A program made the position numbers and the translations under genes. The notes beneath the pieces are model-generated. The model saw only the letters and a program-made list of their open reading frames with translations. It ran no database searches and had not been told where the DNA came from. A DNA stretch of 64,000 nt from Streptomyces sp. Sge12 (GTDB lineage Bacteria > Actinomycetota > Actinomycetes > Streptomycetales > Streptomycetaceae): contig NZ_CP020555.1 of NCBI RefSeq assembly GCF_002080455.1, positions 5,678,501 through 5,742,500 of the forward strand. The letters run 5' to 3'. This document shows positions 1-11,283 of this stretch, piece after piece; within the stretch, counting starts at the first letter, position 1; each line of letters opens with the position of its first letter.

Positions 1-57
1 CGCAGCCAGTCCCTCGACCTGGCGTTCCTGGTCGCCGAGATGTACCGGGACCAGTAG
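1..57 (+). CDS. aroH: Class II DAHP synthase, C-terminal end (partial)
   Basis: Only the last 18 codons and the TAG stop are present. The tail (RSQSLDLAFLVAEMYRDQ) matches what I recall of the C-terminus of plant-type class II 3-deoxy-7-phosphoheptulonate synthases, which condense phosphoenolpyruvate and erythrose 4-phosphate at the first step of the shikimate pathway. A strong hairpin terminator begins 17 bases after the stop, which fits a real gene end. The catalytic part lies outside the window, so the call rests on a short stretch. Confidence 0.65.
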   Translation, partial: RSQSLDLAFLVAEMYRDQ

Positions 58-74
58 GGATCAGTCAGTACCTT

Positions 75-125
75 CGTACGACAGTGGGGCACGGATCGAT
101 GTGATCCGTGCCCCACTGTCGTACG
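75..125 (+). terminator. Strong intrinsic terminator, 23-bp perfect stem
   Basis: Positions 75-97 and 103-125 are perfect reverse complements around a 5-nt loop (gatgt). The stem is followed by a G run and then ctttta. It lies between the DAHP synthase stop and the iron-box promoter of bfd, so it insulates the two units. Confidence 0.85.
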
Positions 126-159
126 GGGGGCTTTTAGGCCACCCTAACTTTGGGTACGG

Positions 160-178
160 TTAGGTAAGCCTCACCGAA
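160..178 (+). promoter_or_regulatory. Iron box (DmdR/IdeR-type operator) before bfd
   Basis: The 19-mer ttaggtaagcctcaccgaa agrees at 16 of 19 positions with the actinobacterial iron box TTAGGTTAGGCTCACCTAA as I recall it. It lies about 60 bases upstream of the ferredoxin gene bfd. Iron-loaded DmdR/IdeR repressors bind such boxes and shut genes when iron is plentiful. Induction of bfd under iron starvation would fit its role in releasing stored iron. The regulator itself is not in the window. Confidence 0.75.
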
Positions 179-239
179 TAGGGGATGGCTCGCCCGCCCG
201 CTGACCCGCTGAACCATCGCCACCCCGGAGGTGAACCGC

Positions 240-497
240 GTGTACGTCTGCTCTTGCTTCGGAATCACCGACAAGCAGGTCAAGGAGCACGCGGAGGCCG
301 GGGCCTGCACCCCGCGCCAGATCGCCTCGGCCACCAAGGCCGGCACCGACTGCGGTTCCTGCGTACGCACCATCCAGGGCATCCTCGGCCGCGGGGCGTG
401 CCCGCGCAGGGAGCTGCTGGAGAAGGGCGAGGCCGCGAGCGTGCTCGCCGCGGAGCCGGGCCCGGTCCGGTCGCCGGAGCTGGCGGAAGCGGCCTAG
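240..497 (+). CDS. bfd: Bacterioferritin-associated [2Fe-2S] ferredoxin Bfd
   Basis: The 85-aa product begins MYVCSCFGIT and carries the Bfd cluster ligands as a CxC pair near residues 4-6 and a CxxC pair in TDCGSC. In this family the [2Fe-2S] protein docks on bacterioferritin and passes electrons to the heme so that stored iron is released as Fe(II). I chose the GTG at 240 because GGAGG at 227-231 sits 8 nt ahead. An in-frame GTG at 231 overlaps that ribosome-binding site and is unlikely. The gene faces bfr tail to tail with a 6-nt gap and lies behind an iron box. The C-terminus past the cluster domain (PGPVRSPELAEAA) is low complexity. Confidence 0.9.
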   Translation: MYVCSCFGITDKQVKEHAEAGACTPRQIASATKAGTDCGSCVRTIQGILGRGACPRRELLEKGEAASVLAAEPGPVRSPELAEAA

Positions 498-503
498 GGC
501 CGG

Positions 504-980
504 CTAGCTCGGCTGCTCGATCAACTGCGCGATGTAGAGCGGCTCGCCCAGCGACTCGATGAGCTCCAGCTGGGTGTCGAGGTAGTCGATGTGGTGCTCC
601 TCGTCCTCCAGGATCTCCTCGAAGAGCCGCGCCGAGGTGATGTCACCCTTGCCGCGCATGACCTCGATGCCCCGCTTGAGGCGGTCGATGGCTTCGACCT
701 CGACCTGGCGGTCCGCGTGGAACATCTCCGTGAGCGTCTGCCCGACGCGCACGTGGAAGAGGCGCTGGTAGTTCGGCAGGCCATCGAGCATCAGGATGCG
801 CTCGGTGATCTTGTCCGCGTGCTTCATCTCGTCGATGGACTCTTCACGCGTGTACTTGGCAAGCTTGGTCCAGCCCTTGTTGTCCTGGATGCGGTAGTGC
901 AGCCAGTACTGGTTGATGGCCGTCAGCTCGCCGGTCAGCTGCTCGTTCAGAAACTCAAGGACCTCGGGGTCGCCCTGCAT
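504..980 (-). CDS. bfr: Bacterioferritin
   Basis: The 158-aa four-helix ferritin has the usual length for Bfr. All di-iron ferroxidase ligands are visible: E18, E51, H54, E94, E127 and H130. M52, the heme-ligating methionine that separates Bfr from non-heme ferritin, is present. The protein oxidises Fe(II) and stores the mineral inside a 24-mer shell. It converges with bfd with only 6 nt between stops, so the two transcripts may overlap at their 3' ends. No iron box was seen at its own upstream side (981-1117). An AGGAG-like stretch lies just ahead of the ATG. Confidence 0.95.
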   Translation of the reverse strand: MQGDPEVLEFLNEQLTGELTAINQYWLHYRIQDNKGWTKLAKYTREESIDEMKHADKITERILMLDGLPNYQRLFHVRVGQTLTEMFHADRQVEVEAIDRLKRGIEVMRGKGDITSARLFEEILEDEEHHIDYLDTQLELIESLGEPLYIAQLIEQPS

Positions 981-1153
981 CGCAGAGGCTCCTTCCAGGC
1001 AATGTCAGCTATGTGACGGGGCAGTTGCGCGCATCCTTGCACCGCCACTGGAGACCGTCCAGTAAGTGCCTCCTTAGTGGGAGTTACCGTGACTTGCCCG
1101 AATCGGCCCAGACCTGGTCATGACCACCCTGCCCAGTCTGTCACCATGGAGTC

Positions 1154-1786
1154 ATGGGTCAGCCGGAAAGCCGGGAATCTCCGGGAGCAGAGCAGCTGGA
1201 GCTTCCACCGGGGCAACGGTTGCAGAGGGGCTGGCCGGTCACCCATTACGGGCCCGTACCCAAGTTCAAGCCGGACCGCTGGGAGTTCCGCGTCTTCGGC
1301 GCGACGGCCGACGGGGACAAGCACTGCTGGAACCACGAGGAGTTCACGGCCCTGCCGTTCGACTCCGTCGTGGCCGATCTGCACTGCGTCACGAAGTTCA
1401 GCATGCAGGGCGCCGAATGGGGCGGGGTGCTCGCCCGCGAGGTGCTCGCCCTGGCGCCGCCCGCGCCGCAGGTCACGCACGTGATGGTGTGGGCCGAGTA
1501 CGGCTTCAGCTCCAACCTGCGGCTGGCCGACTTCGCTTCCGACCGCACCGTTTTCGCCACCCACGAGGGCGGTGAACTGCTCACCGCCGAGCACGGTTTC
1601 CCGGTCCGGCTGGTGGTCCCGCACCTGTACGCCTGGAAGGGCCCCAAGTGGGTCCGCGGCATCGAGTACATGACCGCCGACCGCCGCGGCTTCTGGGAGG
1701 AGCGCGGCTACCACAACATCGGCGACCCGTGGCGCGAGCAGCGCTACTCGTACCAGGAGGAGCCCGGGGAGGGCCCCGAACTGTAA
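1154..1786 (+). CDS. Sulfite oxidase-like molybdopterin-dependent oxidoreductase
   Basis: The 210-aa protein matches the Moco-binding core of the sulfite oxidase/YedY family. C78 in DLHCVTKF is the expected cysteine ligand to molybdenum. Motifs WGGV, EYGFSSNL and the C-terminal KWVRGIEY-FWEERGYH stretch are typical of this group. There is no Tat or Sec signal and no heme or dimerisation domain, so a small soluble cytoplasmic enzyme is inferred. The substrate cannot be told. The ATG at 1154 has only a close-set GGAG (1148-1151), so the start could be slightly different. It stands alone, with bfr divergent and the DUF4396 gene convergent. Confidence 0.8.
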   Translation: MGQPESRESPGAEQLELPPGQRLQRGWPVTHYGPVPKFKPDRWEFRVFGATADGDKHCWNHEEFTALPFDSVVADLHCVTKFSMQGAEWGGVLAREVLALAPPAPQVTHVMVWAEYGFSSNLRLADFASDRTVFATHEGGELLTAEHGFPVRLVVPHLYAWKGPKWVRGIEYMTADRRGFWEERGYHNIGDPWREQRYSYQEEPGEGPEL

Positions 1787-1820
1787 GGGGCGCCCTCCGG
1801 CCGGCCCGTGTGCCCCCGGC

Positions 1821-2318
1821 TCAGCGGTGGTACTGGTGCACCACCGCGTGACCCCTGCCGCGGCCGATCATCCACTTGTTGACCGGCGTCGTGATCACGA
1901 AGGCGGCGGCCAGTGCGATCGCCAGGACGATCCAGAACAGCGGATCCGACAGGTGCGCGTCCATGGCCCCGGGCCACAGGGCGATCACCCCGTTGTCGAT
2001 CAGTTCCATGACGGCGATCGACAGGGTGTCCGCGGCCAGCGCCACCCGGATGGCCGTACGCAGGTCGACGCCCGCGGCGAGGACCCCGCGCAGGGTGAGT
2101 GCGTAGCCGAAGAAGAACGCCAGCACGATCGCCAGGACCATCGTGGGGACGTTCCCCCAGCCCAGCGCGGTACCGATGACCATGCCGAGCACTTCGCCGA
2201 TGGCGCATCCGGTGAGGCAGTGGAGGGTGGCCCGGGCGGCCGCACCCCAGCTGACCGGGCTGCCGGCGGCGCCGTGCGCGTGCCCGTGCTGTTCGTGGTG
2301 CTCGTGGTGCTGTTCCAT
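1821..2318 (-). CDS. His-rich DUF4396 membrane protein
   Basis: The 165-aa product begins with a histidine-rich tail (MEQHHEHHEQHGHAHG), followed by HCLTGC and about four hydrophobic segments, and ends HAVVHQYHR. The body resembles DUF4396, a family of unknown function often found with copper or mercury handling genes. I chose the ATG at 2318 because GAGGGGG lies just upstream. A longer frame to 2396 would run back through the palindromic operator. The His tail, the Cys pair and the CsoR-type palindrome about 55 bases upstream suggest a metal-related (copper) or sulfur-stress role. That is inference. Confidence 0.75.
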   Translation of the reverse strand: MEQHHEHHEQHGHAHGAAGSPVSWGAAARATLHCLTGCAIGEVLGMVIGTALGWGNVPTMVLAIVLAFFFGYALTLRGVLAAGVDLRTAIRVALAADTLSIAVMELIDNGVIALWPGAMDAHLSDPLFWIVLAIALAAAFVITTPVNKWMIGRGRGHAVVHQYHR

Positions 2319-2372
2319 GACAACCCCCTCGTGGGAACGCCGGGTAGCGGTCCGTCGATATGACCGAACCGT

Positions 2373-2389
2373 ATACCCCCCTGGGGTAT
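2373..2389 (-). promoter_or_regulatory. CsoR/CstR-type operator palindrome
   Basis: ATACCCC (2373-2379) and GGGGTAT (2383-2389) form a perfect 7-bp inverted repeat around a 3-nt spacer. This is the G-tract/C-tract architecture described for CsoR-family copper repressors and CstR persulfide sensors. It lies in the promoter region of the His-rich DUF4396 gene on the minus strand. No CsoR gene is in the window, so the regulator must be encoded elsewhere. Confidence 0.75.
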
Positions 2390-2408
2390 TCCTCAAGGAA
2401 TCAGTGGA

Positions 2409-3272
2409 TCACTGCGAGCCGCGCAGCTCCTTCAGCAGCGCCACGTCCGCCGCATGCCCTTCCTTGCCGCCGGGCGTCTCGATGACCAGCGGTACGCCGT
2501 CCATCGCGGGATGCGTGATCAGCTCCGCGAAGGCCTCCCGGCCGATGTGCCCCTGGCCGATGTTCGCGTGCCGGTCCTTGTGCGCGCCGACGCCCTCCTT
2601 GGAGTCGTTCGCGTGGACCAGCTTCAGCCGCCCCTCGCCGACCGTGTCCACCAGCAGGTCCAGCATCAGCTTCGTTCCGCCCGGCTCCGCCAGGTCGTGG
2701 CCGGCCGCGAAGATGTGGCAGGTGTCCAGGCAGATGCCCAGCTTCGGATGGCGGTCGAGCGCGTCGAAGTACGGGCCGAAGTCCTCGGCGAGCGAGCACA
2801 GCGAGGAGCCCTGCCCGGCCGTCGACTCCAGCAGCAGGAACGGGTCGTCGTCGTGCGTCAGCTCGTCCAGCAGCGGCAGCATGTGCTCCCTGATCTGCGC
2901 GTACGCGACCTCCCGCGGGCGGCCCCCGGTCGCCGACCCGGTGTGGACGACCACCCCGAGTGCGCCGATCTCCCGGCCGCGGCGCAGCGAGTGGCGCAGC
3001 GACTCCACCGACTTCTCCACCGTGGCTTCGGTGTGCGACCCGAAGTTGATCAGGTACGGGGCGTGCACGTACGCCGGGATCGCCGCGGCCGCGCACTCGG
3101 CCCGGAACCGCTCGTCCTGCGCCGGACTGCCGAGGGGGGTGGCCCAGCCGCGCGGATTGGCGACGAAGACCTGGACGGCCTCGGCGCCCATCTCCCGGGC
3201 GTAGGTGAGGCCGACGGAGGCGAGCCCGCCGGCGACGGGGACGTGCCCGCCCACTGGATTGCGCATCACCAC
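2409..3272 (-). CDS. nfo: Deoxyribonuclease IV (AP endonuclease, Nfo/EndoIV)
   Basis: The 287-aa protein carries the EndoIV metal-site motifs in order: YVHAPYLIN, VVHTG, LLESTAGQG, CLDTCHIFAAGHD, HANDSK, DRHANIGQGHIG and IETPG. The family uses three zinc ions to cut DNA 5' of abasic sites in base excision repair. The GTG at 3272 begins 3 nt after the kinase stop. The ATG at 3266 is an alternative start two codons in. The gene is probably co-transcribed with the PASTA kinase upstream. Confidence 0.93.
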   Translation of the reverse strand: MVMRNPVGGHVPVAGGLASVGLTYAREMGAEAVQVFVANPRGWATPLGSPAQDERFRAECAAAAIPAYVHAPYLINFGSHTEATVEKSVESLRHSLRRGREIGALGVVVHTGSATGGRPREVAYAQIREHMLPLLDELTHDDDPFLLLESTAGQGSSLCSLAEDFGPYFDALDRHPKLGICLDTCHIFAAGHDLAEPGGTKLMLDLLVDTVGEGRLKLVHANDSKEGVGAHKDRHANIGQGHIGREAFAELITHPAMDGVPLVIETPGGKEGHAADVALLKELRGSQ

Positions 3273-3275
3273 GGT

Positions 3276-5192
<1,917 letters not shown>

Positions 5193-5256
5193 CCGGCGAT
5201 TCTACGAGCCGCCGCGAAGCCCCCACCCCGGCCGGGTCGCCTTGCAGCGCAGCTGT

Positions 5257-5282
5257 GACGTGGGCGGGGCCCCGCCCACGTC
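5257..5282. terminator. 26-bp perfect palindrome after thiG
   Basis: Positions 5257-5269 and 5270-5282 are exact reverse complements, a GC-rich palindrome without a loop. It lies 12 bases past the thiG stop on the minus strand and ahead of the kinase gene. A terminator for the thiOSG operon is the simplest reading. No T run follows. Confidence 0.6.
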
Positions 5283-5294
5283 GGCTCCGGCCCC

Positions 5295-7497
<2,203 letters not shown>

Positions 7498-7502
7498 GGG
7501 CG

Positions 7503-7600
7503 TCCAGCCCCTCCCTTCGCCGGCATGACCCGGATCAGGTTCGTACGGTCGGAGGCCGTCCAGCCTCCCTCTCAGCCCGGTGCGCCGGACTCCCGCGATA
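7503..7600 (-). ncRNA. TPP riboswitch (THI element)
   Basis: Read on the minus strand, the leader contains the conserved blocks CTGAGAGGG (around 7567-7575) and CCTGATCCGGGTCATGCCGG (about 7521-7540), then CGAAGGGAG. These are the pyrimidine- and pyrophosphate-sensor cores of the thi box. A variable arm (7545-7566) folds on itself. The GGGAGGGG at 7506-7513 serves as ribosome-binding site for thiO, which suggests control of translation initiation. Exact P1 ends are estimated. Confidence 0.92.
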
Positions 7601-7655
7601 GGTACGGTGGCCAGACTAACCCGGCCGTGGACGGCGGGTAAGGCGGCACCTATTC

Positions 7656-7681
7656 CTGACGGAGCGTCAGATGATTAGGGT
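7656..7681 (+). promoter_or_regulatory. Promoter with CTGACG-N3-CGTCAG operator, probably leaderless
   Basis: CTGACG (7656-7661) and CGTCAG (7665-7670) form a 6-bp inverted repeat. A -10-like tagggt (7676-7681) lies 6 nt before the GTG at 7688, so the message probably starts at or very near the start codon. The palindrome would sit in the spacer between -35 and -10, where a repressor would block transcription. The regulator is unknown. Confidence 0.5.
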
Positions 7682-7687
7682 GGCGGC

Positions 7688-8908
7688 GTGAGCGAGCAGA
7701 CGGAACAGAATCAGCGCGGCGTCGTGATCGTCGGCGCCGGAATGGCCGGCGTGCAGACCGCGGTCGCCCTGCGCGAACAGGGCTTCACCGGCCCCGTGAC
7801 CCTGCTGGGAGCCGAACCCCACCAGCCCTACGACCGGCCCCCGCTGTCCAAGGCGGTCCTCCTCGGCAAGGCCGAGGACTCCGCCTTCGACGTGGACTTC
7901 GAAGGACTCGACATCCGGCTGCGGCTCGGCACCGAGGTCACCGGACTGCGCGCCGCCGACCACGAGCTGGACACCGAGGCGGGACCCGTCCCGTACGGGA
8001 TCCTCGTCCTGGCCACCGGCGCGCAGCCGCTGACCCTGCCCGGAACCGAGGGCGTCCCCGGCGTCCACCTGCTGCGCACCCTGGACGACGCGGCCCGGCT
8101 GCGCCCGGTACTGGCCGCGTCCCCCCGGACCGTGGTGGTCGGGGCGGGCTGGATCGGCGCCGAGTTCGCCACCGCTGCCCGGGAGGCGGGCTGCGAGGTC
8201 ACCGTGGTCGAGGCGGCGGACCGGGTACTGGCGGGGGCGCTGCCCGCCGAGGCCACCGAGCCCATGGCGCGCTGGTACGAGGAGGCCGGCGCCGGGCTGA
8301 TCACCGGGGCGAAGGTCGCCGGGGTCGAGGAGGGCCGGGTCCTGCTGGCCGACGGGCGCGTCCTGCCCGCCGGCGCGGTGGTGGTGGGCATCGGCGCCCG
8401 CCCCGCGACCGGCTGGCTGGCCGGGACCGGCGTGGAGCGCGGCGCCGACGGCTCGGTCACCGCGGACGCGTACCTGCGGACCTCGCTGCCCGATGTGTAC
8501 GCGGTCGGCGACTGCGCCTCCTTCCCGTCCGGGCGGTACGGGACGCGGCTGCTCGTGCACCACTGGGACAACGCGCTCCAGGGGCCGCGGACGGTCGCGG
8601 CGAACATCCTGGCGGGGCAGCCGGACCGGGTCTACGACCCCGTGCCGTACTTCTGGTCGGAGCAGTTCGGGCGCTTCGTGCAGTACGCCGGACACCACGG
8701 CGGGGCCGACACCCTGATCCTGCGCGGGGACCCGGCCGGTGCCTCCTGGTCGGTGTGCTGGCTGAAGGGCGGCGCACTCGTCGCCGTCCTGGCGGTGGGC
8801 CGCCCCCGCGACCTGGCCCAGGGCCGCCGCCTGATCGAGACGGCGGTTCTCCTGGACCCCGCCAAGGTCTCCGACCCCGCCACCCCGCTCAAGTCGGCCA
8901 CGGCCTGA
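7688..8908 (+). CDS. FAD-dependent ferredoxin/rubredoxin reductase-type oxidoreductase
   Basis: The 406-aa protein has an FAD-binding GVVIVGAGMAGV near residue 11 and an NAD(P)H-binding VVVGAGWIGAEFA near 150. The family FAD motif YAVGDCASF is near 274, followed by a C-terminal reductase domain. This architecture fits NAD(P)H:ferredoxin, putidaredoxin or rhodocoxin reductases that feed electrons to cytochromes P450 or oxygenases. No P450 or ferredoxin partner is adjacent, so the partner is unknown. It lies divergent from the thi operon, and a hairpin at 8945-8977 follows. Confidence 0.85.
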   Translation: MSEQTEQNQRGVVIVGAGMAGVQTAVALREQGFTGPVTLLGAEPHQPYDRPPLSKAVLLGKAEDSAFDVDFEGLDIRLRLGTEVTGLRAADHELDTEAGPVPYGILVLATGAQPLTLPGTEGVPGVHLLRTLDDAARLRPVLAASPRTVVVGAGWIGAEFATAAREAGCEVTVVEAADRVLAGALPAEATEPMARWYEEAGAGLITGAKVAGVEEGRVLLADGRVLPAGAVVVGIGARPATGWLAGTGVERGADGSVTADAYLRTSLPDVYAVGDCASFPSGRYGTRLLVHHWDNALQGPRTVAANILAGQPDRVYDPVPYFWSEQFGRFVQYAGHHGGADTLILRGDPAGASWSVCWLKGGALVAVLAVGRPRDLAQGRRLIETAVLLDPAKVSDPATPLKSATA

Positions 8909-8944
8909 CGGACCGGTCCGGGCGGCTGCGGGTGCTGCTGCAAG

Positions 8945-8977
8945 CGCCGGCGGGGCTGAAATCCGGCCCCGCCGGCG
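8945..8977 (+). terminator. Hairpin terminator after the FAD reductase
   Basis: A 12-bp GC stem (8945-8956 with 8966-8977) closes a 9-nt loop 36 nt after the stop codon. It has no T run, as is common for Streptomyces terminators. Confidence 0.6.
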
Positions 8978-9065
8978 TGCGAGGCCCGGGGCCCCGGTGC
9001 GGGCCGCGACCCGGACGGGGCTGCTCAGGTACCGGCGGCGGAGCCGAGATGGCAGGCTTGTGCCT

Positions 9066-9431
9066 GTGACCGAGATTGACGCAAAGATCGATGCCCTTGT
9101 CCCCTCGTGGCTGTACCTCCCCGACATCGCGGAGATGCTCGACATCGAGGTGACCCGGGTCCGCCAGATGGTCAAGGAAGGGCAGCTCATCGCCGTCCGC
9201 CGGGGCGAGAACCGCTCCCTTCAGGTTCCGGCCCCCTTCATCGACGGCGACAAGGTCGTCAAGGGCCTCGTCGGCCTGCTGACCGTGCTGCGCGACGACC
9301 GTTTCACCGAGGAGGAGATCCTGGAATGGCTCTTCACCGAGGATCCGACCCTGCCCGGCACCCCCGTGCAGGCGCTGAGCGAGAATCGCGGCACGGAGGT
9401 GAAGCGCCGCGCTCAGGCGCTCGCCCTCTGA
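9066..9431 (+). CDS. Rv2175c-type winged-helix DNA-binding protein
   Basis: The 121-aa protein begins VTEIDAKIDALV and shows a helix-turn-helix (LPDIAEMLDIEVTRVRQMVKEGQL, about residues 18-41) followed by a C-terminal helical domain (GLLTVLRDDRFTEEEILEWLF). It resembles mycobacterial Rv2175c, a small DNA-binding protein phosphorylated by a Ser/Thr kinase. I chose the GTG at 9066; the frame extends further upstream through repeat-like sequence with no conserved start. The target genes are unknown. It precedes thiE in the same direction with a hairpin between. Confidence 0.8.
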   Translation: MTEIDAKIDALVPSWLYLPDIAEMLDIEVTRVRQMVKEGQLIAVRRGENRSLQVPAPFIDGDKVVKGLVGLLTVLRDDRFTEEEILEWLFTEDPTLPGTPVQALSENRGTEVKRRAQALAL

Positions 9432-9452
9432 CCTGATCGCCTTCGCTCCACA

Positions 9453-9492
9453 GCGGTGTACGGGCCGGGCCGCGGCCGGGCCCGTACACCGC
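9453..9492 (+). terminator. 13-bp hairpin between the Rv2175c-type gene and thiE
   Basis: Positions 9453-9465 and 9480-9492 are exact reverse complements (gcggtgtacgggc and its partner). The stem ends 22 nt before the thiE ATG. It may terminate the upstream gene, or it may lie in the thiE leader. No T run follows. Confidence 0.55.
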
Positions 9493-9514
9493 ATCCATCA
9501 CGGGGGGTACACCC

Positions 9515-10150
9515 ATGCAGTTGTCCGACGCCCGGCTCTACCTGTGCACGGACGCCCGCAAGCGCCAGGGTGACCTCCCCGATTTCCTCGACGCCGTGCT
9601 CTCCTGCGGCGTGGACATCGTCCAGCTCCGCGACAAGGGCATGGAGGCGGGGGAGGAGCTCGAACACCTTCAGGTCTTCGCCGAAGCCGCCCGCCGCCAC
9701 GGCAAGCTCCTCGCCGTGAACGACCGGGCCGACGTCGCCCACGCCATCGGCTCCGACGTCCTGCACCTGGGCCAGGGCGACATCCCCGTCCCCGCGGCCC
9801 GGGCCATCCTCGGCGAGCAGGTGCTGATCGGCCGGTCCTGCCACGCCGAGGCCGAGGTCGACGCGGCCGTCGCCGAAGCCGGCGTCGACTATTTCTGCAC
9901 CGGACCCTGCTGGCCCACCCCCACCAAGCCCGGCCGCCACGCACCCGGCCTCGATCTGGTCCGGTACGCGGCCTCGCTGGAGCAGGAGCGGCCCTGGTTC
10001 GCCATCGGCGGCATCGACGGCTCGAACCTGGACGAGGTACTGGACGCCGGCGCCACCCGCATCGTGGTCGTCCGCGCGCTCACCGAGGCCGCCGACCCCG
10101 GCAAGGCCGCCGCCGCGCTCGCCGAGCGGGTACGGGCCCGCCTCGCCTGA
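9515..10150 (+). CDS. thiE: Thiamine phosphate synthase ThiE
   Basis: The 211-aa TIM-barrel enzyme joins hydroxymethylpyrimidine diphosphate and thiazole phosphate to thiamine phosphate. Motifs [27 protein letters not shown] and FAIGGID are present. The ATG at 9515 follows a G-rich ribosome-binding site. [21 protein letters not shown] replaces the commoner GP-x-F/V-x-T-x-T-K loop with Cys-Trp, a variation common in actinobacteria. It stands apart from thiOSG and has no visible TPP element of its own. Confidence 0.94.
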   Translation: MQLSDARLYLCTDARKRQGDLPDFLDAVLSCGVDIVQLRDKGMEAGEELEHLQVFAEAARRHGKLLAVNDRADVAHAIGSDVLHLGQGDIPVPAARAILGEQVLIGRSCHAEAEVDAAVAEAGVDYFCTGPCWPTPTKPGRHAPGLDLVRYAASLEQERPWFAIGGIDGSNLDEVLDAGATRIVVVRALTEAADPGKAAAALAERVRARLA

Positions 10151-10250
10151 GTCCTGTCCGCCCGGACAGCGCACCGCCGCCACCGCAGGCACCGCCGGCG
10201 CCCCGCCCCGTACCGGCACCCACGACTTTTGGCCAGAGCGCGGCCTCCAA

Positions 10251-10280
10251 GTGTCCAAAAACGTGTCCAAAAGGTGGACA
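10251..10280 (+). repeat. Tandem gtgtccaaaa motif with inverted tggaca, metF upstream region
   Basis: gtgtccaaaa occurs at 10251-10260 and again at 10263-10272. TGTCC (10264-10268) also pairs with GGACA (10276-10280). The block ends 40 nt before the metF start and is AT-richer than its surroundings. A regulator-binding site is likely, but I do not recognise the family. Confidence 0.5.
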
Positions 10281-10307
10281 GGGCTTCGGTGTCCGCCGGG
10301 CCGCGTC

Positions 10308-10319
10308 TAACCTGCCCAC
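10308..10319 (+). promoter_or_regulatory. Leaderless-type -10 element of metF
   Basis: taacct (10308-10313) is a good -10 hexamer, and the metF ATG begins 6 nt later. No Shine-Dalgarno sequence precedes the ATG. Transcription would therefore start at the A of the start codon, a common arrangement in Streptomyces. Confidence 0.5.
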
Positions 10320-11234
10320 ATGGCCTCTGGTACCGCTTCCACCTGGTCGGATCGTGCGCACACGGTCCGCGACCTCCTCGCCTCCGGGCGCTCGTACTCC
10401 TTCGAGTTCTGGGCCCCGAAGACGGAGAAGGGCGAACGCAACCTCTGGAACGCCCTGCGCCGGGTCGAGGCGGTATCCCCCAGCTTCGTCTCCGTGACCT
10501 ACGGAGCCGGCGGCTCCACCCGCGGCGGCACGGTCAAGGCCACCCAGGAGATCGCCGCGGACACCACCTTGACCCCCGTCGCGCACCTCACCGCCGTGGA
10601 CCACTCGGTCGCCGAGCTGCGCAACGTCATCGGGCAGTTCGCCGACGCCGGGATCCGGAACATGCTCGTCGTGCGCGGCGACCCGCCGGGCGACCCGATG
10701 GGCGAGTGGGTGGCGCACCCCGAGGGCGTGCACTACGCCGCCGACCTGGTCCGGCTGGTCAAGGAGTCCGGCGACTTCTGCGTCGGCGTCGCGGCCTTCC
10801 CCGAGATGCACCCGCGTTCGACGGACTGGGACACGGACATCCGGCACTTCGTGGACAAGTGTCACGCCGGAGCCGACTACGCGATCACCCAGATGTTCTT
10901 CGATCCGGAGAATTATCTGCGGCTGCGCGACAGCGTCGAGAAAGCGGGCTGCGAGACCCCGATCATCCCCGAGGTCATGCCTGTTGTGGGTATCAAGCAG
11001 CTCGACCGACTGCCCCAACTCAGCAACGCGGTCTTCCCCGCGGACGTGAAAGAGCGCATGCTCGCCGTCAAGGACGACCCGGCCGCTGTACGCTCCATTG
11101 GCATCGAGTTCGCCACGGAGTTCTGCGCGCGACTGCTGTCCGAGGGTGTCCCGGGCCTGCACTTCATCACGCTCAACAATTCCACGGCGACTCTCGAGAT
11201 CTACGAGAACCTGGGCCTGCACCAGCGGGCCTGA
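10320..11234 (+). CDS. metF: 5,10-methylenetetrahydrofolate reductase MetF
   Basis: The 304-aa flavin TIM barrel reduces methylenetetrahydrofolate to methyltetrahydrofolate for methionine synthesis. Family motifs are visible: [17 protein letters not shown] near the start, [28 protein letters not shown] and QMFFDPENY. Length is normal. The ATG at 10320 lacks a ribosome-binding site but has a -10 element at leaderless distance. A tandem repeat block upstream may be its operator. Confidence 0.95.
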   Translation: MASGTASTWSDRAHTVRDLLASGRSYSFEFWAPKTEKGERNLWNALRRVEAVSPSFVSVTYGAGGSTRGGTVKATQEIAADTTLTPVAHLTAVDHSVAELRNVIGQFADAGIRNMLVVRGDPPGDPMGEWVAHPEGVHYAADLVRLVKESGDFCVGVAAFPEMHPRSTDWDTDIRHFVDKCHAGADYAITQMFFDPENYLRLRDSVEKAGCETPIIPEVMPVVGIKQLDRLPQLSNAVFPADVKERMLAVKDDPAAVRSIGIEFATEFCARLLSEGVPGLHFITLNNSTATLEIYENLGLHQRA

Positions 11235-11283
11235 TCGGCCGTCCCCGTTCCCGCGCCGGCGGCCGTACCGAGAGGGGCCATGC

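Noticed and set aside
2319-2396. 26-codon upstream extension of the DUF4396 gene
   Set aside because: It would translate through the CsoR-type operator. The ATG at 2318 has a good ribosome-binding site.
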